In this document: piece by piece, positions 55,943-62,947 of the stretch
How positions within the stretch are numbered: the stretch's first letter is position 1
How the letters are laid out: every line of letters starts with the position of its first letter
Source of the DNA: Pseudomonas sp. S30
GTDB lineage: Bacteria; Pseudomonadota; Gammaproteobacteria; Pseudomonadales; Pseudomonadaceae
DNA length: 64,000 bases
Reading direction: 5' to 3'
NCBI RefSeq assembly: GCF_016518545.1
Contig: NZ_JACVTO010000001.1
Span: forward strand, 248,001 to 312,000
Position numbers and translations under genes: made by a program
The notes under the pieces: generated by a model
Databases searched by the model: none
The model's input: the letters and a program-made list of their open reading frames with translations, nothing else
What the model was told of the DNA's origin: nothing

Positions 55943-56818
55943 ATGCAGGTTGTATCCATCATTTCAACGAAAGGTGGTGTCGGCAAGACCACCACGGCCG
56001 CGAACCTGGGCGGGCTCGTCGCCGACGCGGGGCTGCGCGTGCTGTTGCTCGATCTCGACGTGCAGCCCACCTTGTCGTCCTACTACGAACTGGGACATCG
56101 TGCGCCTGGCGGCATCTATGAGCTGCTGGCCTTCAACGAGCGCGACCTCGGCCAGCTCGTGTCCCGCACAATCATTTCGGGCCTGGACCTGGTGCTCTCC
56201 AACGACCACCGGGGCGAGTTGAACACCTTGCTGCTGCACGCGCCGGATGGGCGCCTGCGGCTGCGGCACCTGCTGCCGGTCCTGGCTCCCCTCTATGACC
56301 TGGTGCTGATCGACACCCAGGGCGCGCGCTCGGTGCTGCTGGAGATGGCGGTGCTCGCCTCCGATGTTGCGCTGTCGCCCGTGACCCCGGAAATCCTCGC
56401 GGCGCGCGAGCTGCGGCGCGGCACCATGCAGTTGCTCGAAGACATCGCACCATACCGGCACCTCGGCATCGAGCCGCCACCGCTGCACCTGCTTATCAAC
56501 CGCGTCCACCCCTGGTCGGCGAACGCCCGGCTGATCCAGCAGGCCTTGCGCGACCTGTTCCAGGACCATGCCGGCATCCGCGTGCTGACCACCGACGTGC
56601 CGGCCATCGAAGCCTATCCGCGCGCCGCGACGCGCGGCCTGCCAGTGCATCGGGTCGAATACCGCCAGCCACCGGGCAGAGTCGCTCCCGCCGCGCTCGA
56701 CACTATGCGCGGCCTCGCCGGCGAGCTGTTCCCGCAGTGGCAACACCGACTTGCCGCGGTGTCCGGCCGTTCGCCAGTCCCTCTTGATACGGGGAGGCCC
56801 CATGGCGAACGCACATGA
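55943..56818 (+). CDS. parA: ParA family partition ATPase
   Basis: 291 residues. Deviant Walker A at the N-terminus (IISTKGGVGKTTTAANLGGL), LLLDLDVQPTLSSYYELGHR and the LVLIDTQGARSVLLEMAVLA region of Walker B. It acts with ParB to keep the excised circle or to position it. It begins 42 bases after alpA and overlaps the HicA-like gene by 17 bases. Confidence 0.93.
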   Translation: MQVVSIISTKGGVGKTTTAANLGGLVADAGLRVLLLDLDVQPTLSSYYELGHRAPGGIYELLAFNERDLGQLVSRTIISGLDLVLSNDHRGELNTLLLHAPDGRLRLRHLLPVLAPLYDLVLIDTQGARSVLLEMAVLASDVALSPVTPEILAARELRRGTMQLLEDIAPYRHLGIEPPPLHLLINRVHPWSANARLIQQALRDLFQDHAGIRVLTTDVPAIEAYPRAATRGLPVHRVEYRQPPGRVAPAALDTMRGLAGELFPQWQHRLAAVSGRSPVPLDTGRPHGERT

Positions 56819-57050
56819 ACTGGCCCGAGGCCACAAACGGCTGCGCGCCCTGATCGAGTTCGCTGTCGGTGAAGGCTGGCACGTCAAGCGCACGCCGGGC
56901 GGCCACCTCAAATTCACCAAGGCAGGCTGCGCCGCGATATACACCAGTTCGACGGCCAGCGACCACCGGGCCGCCCTCAACGCCCGTGCGCAGATCCGCC
57001 GCGCCGAGCGCGAGGCCAGATCCCAAGCGCAGGGAGACAGCCATGGCTGA
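56802..57050 (+). CDS. HicA-like small protein between parA and parB
   Basis: 82 residues. The centre, EGWHVKRTPGGHLKFTKAGC, carries the G-G-H-x-x-F pattern with the histidine that is catalytic in HicA mRNA interferases, followed by AAIYTSSTASDHRALN as in HicA-like RNA-binding proteins. No HicB-type antitoxin is next to it. GGGGAGGCCCC precedes the ATG. It overlaps both parA (17 bases) and parB (8 bases), so it is made with the partition proteins. It could be a toxin or simply an RNA-binding backbone protein. Confidence 0.7.
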   Translation: MANAHELARGHKRLRALIEFAVGEGWHVKRTPGGHLKFTKAGCAAIYTSSTASDHRAALNARAQIRRAEREARSQAQGDSHG

Positions 57051-58698
57051 GATCACCTCCCAGCAAATGGCTGGCAAGCTGCTCGCGGCCGGGTTCGAGC
57101 GCAGCGGCCCGTCCGCGTCGGCCTTGAGCGACCCGATCGCCGACACACCCATGGTCGTAACCCTGGACCAGTTACGCCCCTACGACCATGACCCGCGCAA
57201 GAAGCGCAATCCGGCCTATGAGGAAATCAAAGCATCCATCCGCGAGCGCGGCTTGGATGCGGCGCCGGCCATCACCCGACGGCCTGGCGAGGACCACTAC
57301 ATCATCCGCAACGGCGGCAACACGCGGCTGGCGATCCTGCGTGAACTGTGGTCGGAGACCAAGGACGAGCAGTTTTTCCGCATATCGTGCCTGTTCCGGC
57401 CGTGGCCCAGCCGCGGCGAAGTCGTCATGCTGACCGGCCACCTGGCCGAAAACGAACTGCGCGGCGGCCTCACCTTCATCGAGCGCGCCCTTGGTGTCGA
57501 GAAGGCGCGCGAGTTCTACGAGCAGGAAAGCGGCGCCGCTCTGAGCCAGTCCGAACTGGCCCGCCGCCTGGCCGCCGATGGCTTCCCGGTCCAGCAGTCG
57601 CACATCAGCCGCATGAACGACGCGGTGCGCTACCTCCTGCCGGCGATCCCCGCCGTGCTCTATGGCGGCCTCGGCCGCCACCAGGTCGAACGCCTGTCGG
57701 TCATGCGCAAGGCCTGCATGTTCGCGTGGGAGCGTTACGCCAAGGGCCGCACACTGGTCCAGGACTTCGACGAGTTCTTCCAGGAAGTCTTGTCGCAGTT
57801 TGATGTGCAGGCCGACGAGTTCTCCGCGCAGCGCGTACAGGATGAACTGATCGGTCAGATGGCCGAGCTGCTGGGCGTCGATTACGACGTGCTCGCGCTG
57901 GACATGACGGAATCCGAGAGCCGCCAGCGCGCTCTGGTCAGCGATCCGACGCCACCCTCGACACCGCCCGCCTTGCCGGAGCCTGGGGTTATCGCGCGCC
58001 CACCTGCCAACGCCTCGCCGCCCACCACAGGGCCAGCATCGGCAGCGCAGCCTGCAGGCCCTGCGTCTTCCAGCTCAACGCGCGAGAGCGACGCGGATGC
58101 CAGCGAGGCGGGCACGGCCACTCCGACAGCGGATGACCACCTGCTTAAGAAGCACATCGTCTCGCCGGCGCCAACGACCGAACGGCTCCAGTCCATCCAG
58201 CGCATGGTCGCCGACCAGTTGGGCGATGCGCTGCCGCCCGACTTCTCGGCGAACGTCTTGCAGTCCATCCCCGTGCAGGCCGGCGGGCTCTATCCGATCT
58301 CTGATGTCTGGTATATCGACGCGAGCTTGGACACGCCCGAGCGCCTGCGCATCCACGTCGCGCAGTTCGCCCGCGAGATCGCGGGCGAGGCCCGCCTGGA
58401 CGAGTGCATCGATGACCGTCCAGACGGCATCGGTTTCGCCTGCCGTACCCACGCCCAGGACCCGGGGCCGCTGGGCCGTGCCGTCCTGGCGCTGCTGGCA
58501 TGCCTGGCCGGTCAACAGCCCGCCGACGTCGGCTTGGATAACAGGCAATTCGTCATCGACCTGTCGGCGCTGCTGCACGGACAAGGCGACTCAACCCGGC
58601 GACTGAGCGACACCGCACTCGTCAAGCTGTTCCGGTTGCTGCGGCTGGCCCGCCGTCTGCTCGACCAGGACGCAGGCGCTGCGGACCCTGGAACGTGA
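57043..58698 (+). CDS. parB: ParB family partition/stability protein of the ICE
   Basis: 551 residues. The N-terminal ParB/Spo0J nuclease-like domain (VVTLDQLRPYDHDPRKKRNP, AYEEIKASIRERGLDAAPAI, YIIRNGGNTRLAILRELWSE, GHLAENELRGGLTFIERALG) is followed by a helix-turn-helix (LSQSELARRLAADGFPVQQS, HISRMNDAVRYLLPAIPAVL), a low-complexity Pro/Ala/Ser linker (about 310-375) and a C-terminal domain special to ICE ParB proteins. The ATG at 57043 gives the family start; it overlaps the HicA-like gene by 8 bases. Confidence 0.92.
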   Translation: MAEITSQQMAGKLLAAGFERSGPSASALSDPIADTPMVVTLDQLRPYDHDPRKKRNPAYEEIKASIRERGLDAAPAITRRPGEDHYIIRNGGNTRLAILRELWSETKDEQFFRISCLFRPWPSRGEVVMLTGHLAENELRGGLTFIERALGVEKAREFYEQESGAALSQSELARRLAADGFPVQQSHISRMNDAVRYLLPAIPAVLYGGLGRHQVERLSVMRKACMFAWERYAKGRTLVQDFDEFFQEVLSQFDVQADEFSAQRVQDELIGQMAELLGVDYDVLALDMTESESRQRALVSDPTPPSTPPALPEPGVIARPPANASPPTTGPASAAQPAGPASSSSTRESDADASEAGTATPTADDHLLKKHIVSPAPTTERLQSIQRMVADQLGDALPPDFSANVLQSIPVQAGGLYPISDVWYIDASLDTPERLRIHVAQFAREIAGEARLDECIDDRPDGIGFACRTHAQDPGPLGRAVLALLACLAGQQPADVGLDNRQFVIDLSALLHGQGDSTRRLSDTALVKLFRLLRLARRLLDQDAGAADPGT

Positions 58699-58713
58699 CC
58701 GAGGGAGACCAGC

Positions 58714-59274
58714 ATGTCCGCACCCCACCCACTCAACCAGGCCGTCATCGCCCAGGCCCTCTATGACCTGCGCAATGGGCAACTGCGCCGCTGCAAGCTG
58801 ATGGGGTTTGGCGAGGAAGAGCTGGATGCCCTCAAGCATCCCGCGCTGATCAGCGTGCTGGCCAACGCCAACGTGTCGTGGTGCTCGGTGACGGTCAACC
58901 GCGAAGTGCTCCGGCGTCTGCTCAGGCAGGCGCAGGATGTGGAGAAAGAGATCGCCACGGTCGATCGCATGCTGCGCCTCGGCGCGAGCACCGAAATGGT
59001 CAGCCGCTTCTACGGCCTGACCCACCAGGAAGTGGCGCTTCGCCGCGAAATCCTCGGCCTGCCCAAGCGCAAGGGTCGCCATCCCGTGCTGGACGAGAAG
59101 CAGGACACGGAGCTGTGGCGGCAATGGAAGGTCGTGACCAGCAGCAGGAACGTCGATCTCGAAGACGAGACTTCCATCCTCGATGCCGCCATGGGCTTGG
59201 CCGAAGGCATGTCGCTGCCTCTGTCGGTGGTCTGGGCCTCGATCAAGAGCTGGGTCGATCAAGGATTGGGTTGA
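58714..59274 (+). CDS. DUF2857 domain protein
   Basis: 186 residues, no membrane segment. Typical DUF2857 features: NQAVIAQALYDLRNGQLRRC, KLMGFGEEELDALKHPALIS, and a C-terminal helix-turn-helix-like part (LGASTEMVSRFYGLTHQEVA, LRREILGLPKRKGR). It is a backbone gene of SPI-7/ICEclc-type elements. Probably DNA-binding; exact role unknown. Sits 15 bases after parB and 2 bases before the STY4528-type gene. Confidence 0.88.
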   Translation: MSAPHPLNQAVIAQALYDLRNGQLRRCKLMGFGEEELDALKHPALISVLANANVSWCSVTVNREVLRRLLRQAQDVEKEIATVDRMLRLGASTEMVSRFYGLTHQEVALRREILGLPKRKGRHPVLDEKQDTELWRQWKVVTSSRNVDLEDETSILDAAMGLAEGMSLPLSVVWASIKSWVDQGLG

Positions 59275-59276
59275 CC

Positions 59277-60524
59277 ATGGCCGTGGACGACACCGCACCA
59301 CGTCGTGGCCCCATCGCACTCGCAGACCTGTTCGACGCTGCGCTGAAAGACCTTGTGCCCAAGCCCAACGCCGATGCGCCCCCGCCCACACCCACGCCTG
59401 TCGCCATGCCCACGGGCGCGGCGTCTGGCGATGCCTTCCTGTTCAGCGGCAACCGGCACGAGACCGTACCGCGGCGGCTGTTCCTCGACCGTCGCCTGAC
59501 GCCGTTGGAGCGCAACGCCTGGCAGGTCTTCCGTCTGATGCTCAACGACGATGGCGTGACGGCGTTCCCGACGTATGAACAGCTTCGACCCTGGCTGGCG
59601 TCGATGCCCTGCGCCGGGCAAGCCTCACACGAAACCGTGGCGCGAGCGCTGACGCTGCTGCGCCTCACCCGATGGTTGAGCCTGGTGCGGCGCCGCCGCG
59701 ACCCCAAGACCGGCCGCATCCTCGGCAACCTCTATGTCCTGCACGACGAGCCGCTGACGCCCTTTGAAGCGATGCAGCTCGACGCCGATTACCTGGCGCT
59801 GGTCAGCCAGTCCCTCGGCCACTCGGCGAAGGCCGTCCAGATGGTCGGCCTGAACACGCTCAAGGAAATCGCGGACGACCCGCTGCTGTCCGGCCGCACG
59901 CTGCCGTCACGGCTGCAGGTCCTGGCCGAACGCCTCGCCAGCCAAGGCATCACGGCGACCGAAAGTTATCCACATGAGGATGCCCCTCACGATTCCGAAG
60001 AAGGGCCGACGAGCCTTCTTCGGAATCCCGATGACCCCACTTCGGAATCCGAAGCAGGGCCGAAACCCGCGTCAGACGCCTCTCTTCGGAATCCGAAGCA
60101 GGCCCGTACAGTACGTAGTAGTCGTATTAATGAAGTACGTACTACCGCGCAAGCGCGCGCGCTGGGCGATCTGCAATGGCCCAAGCGCTTCACGGAACTG
60201 AAGGCAGAGCAGCAGACAGGCGCCAGGGTGGCATTGCAGCAGGTCGATGCCTCGCTGAGGCAGGCCGTGCTGGACGAATGGGCCACGCGATGCAGCAGCC
60301 ACGGCATCCGCAATCCTGCGGGGTATCTGTTCGGCATCATCCAGCGGGCCATCCATGGCGAGTTCAACGCCTGGGCCAAGAAGGATGCACCATCGGCACA
60401 CGCTCCGCCGAATGAGCGGCCACCACCAGCACCGCCACCATCCCAGCCGCAGGGCAAGCCTGTGCCGCCAGAAGTCGCCAAGCAGCACATCGAGCGACTG
60501 CGCAATCTGCTCGCCAGCAAGTGA
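59277..60524 (+). CDS. STY4528 family pathogenicity-island replication protein
   Basis: 415 residues. The N-terminal two thirds contain the family core: ETVPRRLFLDRRLTPLERNA, WQVFRLMLNDDGVTAFPTYE, LTLLRLTRWLSLVRRRRDPK, GRILGNLYVLHDEPLTPFEA. There is a low-complexity stretch at about 230-285 and a C-terminal helical part. A winged-helix replication-initiator role is the accepted annotation of this family. The DNA encoding the low-complexity stretch carries a DnaA box and repeated palindromes, a possible origin. The start at 59277 follows the DUF2857 stop by 2 bases. Confidence 0.86.
   Translation: MAVDDTAPRRGPIALADLFDAALKDLVPKPNADAPPPTPTPVAMPTGAASGDAFLFSGNRHETVPRRLFLDRRLTPLERNAWQVFRLMLNDDGVTAFPTYEQLRPWLASMPCAGQASHETVARALTLLRLTRWLSLVRRRRDPKTGRILGNLYVLHDEPLTPFEAMQLDADYLALVSQSLGHSAKAVQMVGLNTLKEIADDPLLSGRTLPSRLQVLAERLASQGITATESYPHEDAPHDSEEGPTSLLRNPDDPTSESEAGPKPASDASLRNPKQARTVRSSRINEVRTTAQARALGDLQWPKRFTELKAEQQTGARVALQQVDASLRQAVLDEWATRCSSHGIRNPAGYLFGIIQRAIHGEFNAWAKKDAPSAHAPPNERPPPAPPPSQPQGKPVPPEVAKQHIERLRNLLASK
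59966..60098. repeat. Candidate replication origin: DnaA box and iterons inside the STY4528-type gene
   Basis: A perfect DnaA box TTATCCACA at 59966-59974, then the half-site GATTCCGAAG (59991-60000), CTTCGGAATCC (60018-60028) and two perfect 15-bp palindromes CTTCGGAATCCGAAG at 60040-60054 and 60084-60098. Starts at 60018, 60040 and 60084 are multiples of 22 bp apart. An AT-richer stretch with GTAGTA / TACTAC arms follows at 60115-60145. Iterons beside a DnaA box within an initiator gene are a recognised origin layout. Confidence 0.5.
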
Positions 60525-60841
60525 TCGGGTGTGCAAGGCGGTGAAGTGGATGCCGGTGGCTGTCAGCAGAACTATCCCCTGGGGATAGTTCTGCTGACAG
60601 CTACGACGTCGAACCGCTGCACGCCAGGCCCTCGATCGCCTGCCGCGGGATCGGCCTTGTCCGCGCTGACCAGGGCATGCAGCGTTCCTTGGCGCTCCAT
60701 GGAACTATCCCCTGGGGATAGCTCGCGCCGCATGCGCCCGCGGCGCAGTGAACCGGGGACTGGCGGGTTTCGGTTTGTTGACTGACTGCCTTCCGCTTCC
60801 TGCCGAAGCTGGCCGCTCTTTTCCAACAACGAGCGGACACC
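60525..60841. promoter_or_regulatory. 317-bp ICE spacer with two copies of a palindrome
   Basis: No gene. The first palindrome copy spans 60559-60601: 21-bp perfect arms around a single T, core CTATCCCCTGGGGATAG at 60572-60588. The second core is at 60705-60721. A third core copy with central A is at 62723-62739, before topB. The first could fold into a very stable hairpin but has no T-run. Confidence 0.7.
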
Positions 60842-61624
60842 ATGGCAACGACCAACGAACCTCTGCAACTGAATCTCGGCTCCTTGCGCAGCGCGATGTC
60901 GCTGACGCTGCACACGCACCACGCCTCTCGCATCTGGCACGGCCGCGCCGCCGCCGAAGGGCGACCGGGCATCGTCGGCCTGAACGGCTACATCGCCCAG
61001 ATGAACAAGATGCGGCGCGGCTCGGAGCAGGACGACCCGTACAGCGACATCTGGTTGCTTCGCATCGAGGACAAGCTCGACCAGACGAAGACCACGCTGC
61101 AATCGCTGCGCGAGCAGGTGGACCAGGCCCTGGCGAGCGTGCCGCCGGCACTCACCCTGGGCGAAAACCTCAACGTCCAGCCGGTCAAGCTGCCGCTGTT
61201 CGTCAATGCGCAGCTCGGCTTTGCCGCCGTGTACCTGCTCGCCGACTACGACGACATCGCCCGTAAGCTGATCCTCGCGCACCACACCGCGCTGATCGAT
61301 CGCTCGACGCTCGAACGCTGGCTCAACGAAGGCGCGCATGCGCTGCGCAGTCTTTTCAGCCTGGCCCAGCAGTACCGTTACTCGGGCTGCACCCGCGACG
61401 ACTTCGCCGCGAAGAATGCCGCAGCGCGGGCGGCGCTGGAGAAGTTCGGCGAGTTGCCGCAGGACGTGCTGGAAGGCACGCGCCGCTCGAAGTTCGCGCC
61501 GCCCATCGTGCGTCGTGGCCTGCAGCAGCGCGGTGATGGTCCTGCCGCAACACCATCCGCCAGTGACGAAGCCGCCGCCACCGAGGCCTCTGAAGCGACG
61601 GCCGGCGAGGACGAGCAGGCATGA
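60842..61624 (+). CDS. Integrating conjugative element protein, PFL_4669 family
   Basis: 260 residues. It contains the TIGR03761-type core: LGSLRSAMSLTLHTHHASRI, WHGRAAAEGRPGIVGLNGYI, YSDIWLLRIEDKLDQTKTTL, LFVNAQLGFAAVYLLADYDD, ending with an Ala/Glu-rich tail. No enzyme motif is seen. The family is restricted to ICEs of this class; its role is unknown. Its stop overlaps the DUF3158 start (ATGA), so the two are coupled. Confidence 0.88.
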   Translation: MATTNEPLQLNLGSLRSAMSLTLHTHHASRIWHGRAAAEGRPGIVGLNGYIAQMNKMRRGSEQDDPYSDIWLLRIEDKLDQTKTTLQSLREQVDQALASVPPALTLGENLNVQPVKLPLFVNAQLGFAAVYLLADYDDIARKLILAHHTALIDRSTLERWLNEGAHALRSLFSLAQQYRYSGCTRDDFAAKNAAARAALEKFGELPQDVLEGTRRSKFAPPIVRRGLQQRGDGPAATPSASDEAAATEASEATAGEDEQA

Positions 61625-62148
61625 GCGACCCGAATCGCGAAACCCGCTACTTCCGCCCGCTGCAACAGACCGCCTTCATGCGACTGGAACACGCAGGCTC
61701 TCAAAAAGGCCTTTTAAGGCCTTTTAAGGGTAAAGGGGACTTGGAGGCCTGGGCCAACCAGTGCTTCGCCATGCGCGACGAGTTGATCGGCTTGGCGCAG
61801 CGACAGGTGCTGCAACAGGCAACCGGGCATCCCTTCCATCTGCTACCCGTGGAGCTGGCCCAGCAGGCCACTGGCGCGGGAACGACGTTCCTTCGCTGGC
61901 GCCGGCACGACAGGTCGGCCATGGGCGTGGCCCTGTGGCAGGAGCTGATGGCGAGCACCAGTACGCCGGTCAACCTGCTGGCCGACCTGCACGCCATCGA
62001 GCTTCAGCGCATCACGCTGAACATGCAGATCAGCCTGTTGCACACCGTGGGCCGGCAAGCGCAGGAGTGCGCCAGCAAGGCCGCCGCGGCGGAAGACGCC
62101 TACCTGCGCCGGCTCAAGTCCACCCCACCCGCACTGCGCGATCGGTGA
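61621..62148 (+). CDS. DUF3158 family ICE protein
   Basis: 175 residues, soluble: YFRPLQQTAFMRLEHAGSQK, GKGDLEAWANQCFAMRDELI, LRWRRHDRSAMGVALWQELM. It matches the DUF3158 proteins found upstream of ssb in ICEclc-type elements; it may correspond to the integrase regulator InrR of ICEclc by position and size, but this is not certain. Near residue 29 the gene contains a tandem 10-bp repeat AAGGCCTTTT (61706-61725). Overlaps the preceding gene by 4 bases. Confidence 0.8.
   Translation: MSDPNRETRYFRPLQQTAFMRLEHAGSQKGLLRPFKGKGDLEAWANQCFAMRDELIGLAQRQVLQQATGHPFHLLPVELAQQATGAGTTFLRWRRHDRSAMGVALWQELMASTSTPVNLLADLHAIELQRITLNMQISLLHTVGRQAQECASKAAAAEDAYLRRLKSTPPALRDR
61706..61730. repeat. Tandem 10-bp palindromic repeat inside the DUF3158 gene
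   Basis: AAGGCCTTTT occurs twice head to tail (61706-61715 and 61716-61725) and is followed by AAGGG. It lies about 85 bases after the gene start and is far more AT-rich than the surroundings. Role unknown. Confidence 0.5.
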
Positions 62149-62221
62149 TCGCGCCGGGGAACCCAGCACGCGCCCGTCACCGACCAGGTGCGGGTATTTC
62201 AACCACCACGGAGATTGCAAC

Positions 62222-62674
62222 ATGAGCACGCATTTTTCTGGCGAGGGCAACATCGGTTCGCCCCCCGAGTACCGGGAGTTCCCCAACGGCAACGACGAAC
62301 CGCGGCGCTTGCTGCGGCTGAACGTGTATTTCGACAACCCCGTCCCCACCAAGGGCGGCGACTTCGAGGATCGCGGCGGCTTCTGGGCGCCGGTGGAAAT
62401 CTGGCACCGCGACGCCGCGCACTGGAAGGACCTGTACCAGAAAGGCATGCGCGTGCTGGTCGTCGGCCGCATGGAGCGCGAACCCTGGACGGACAACGAG
62501 GACCAGCCGCGCGAGACCTGGCAGATCAATGCGCGCAGCGTCGGCATCCTGCCGTTCCGCATCGAGTCCATGACCCTCAGCCCCAGGCAGCAGGAGACCG
62601 CGCAGGACACGCAGCCGAATTCCCAGGCCACCCAGGAACCGACCGCGCCGAAGGAGCCGAAGCGCAGGAGGTGA
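62222..62674 (+). CDS. ssb: Single-stranded DNA-binding protein, ICE type
   Basis: 150 residues. An OB-fold resembling Ssb but divergent from the chromosomal form: STHFSGEGNIGSPPEYREFP, RRLLRLNVYFDNPVPTKGGD, WAPVEIWHRDAAHWKDLYQK, GMRVLVVGRMEREPWTDNED. The C-terminal tail is rich in Gln and Pro and ends in basic residues (KEPKRRR) instead of the acidic DDDIPF-type tip, so it may not recruit the usual Ssb partners. It would coat ssDNA during transfer or replication. It begins 73 bases after the DUF3158 gene. Confidence 0.88.
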   Translation: MSTHFSGEGNIGSPPEYREFPNGNDEPRRLLRLNVYFDNPVPTKGGDFEDRGGFWAPVEIWHRDAAHWKDLYQKGMRVLVVGRMEREPWTDNEDQPRETWQINARSVGILPFRIESMTLSPRQQETAQDTQPNSQATQEPTAPKEPKRRR

Positions 62675-62947
62675 TGCAGCATGGGGCGGCGGCAGTCGTC
62701 CGACGCCCCACGCCCTCGCGAGCTATCCCCAGGGGATAGCTCCATCAACGTCCACCGGCGTCCGCGCGCTCCAAAAAATCGCGGCTCCCGGCCCGCACAC
62801 CCTCGGCCGCACGCCAATTCCGTCCCAGCCATTCCATCCCGTGAAAGTGGTCGCGACCGCATGCGGCTTGTTTGCTGCTGCCCCTGGTGGGGCTCGGCAT
62901 CCTCGATTCCAGCAACTCAATGAACCACGGAAATCGGATGGACGGAC
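62675..62947. promoter_or_regulatory. 273-bp spacer between ssb and topB with a palindrome
   Basis: Holds the third CTATCCCC-A-GGGGATAG palindrome (62723-62739; perfect arms extend over 62720-62742). No gene recognised. It is the same element as in the spacer 60525-60841. Confidence 0.6.
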
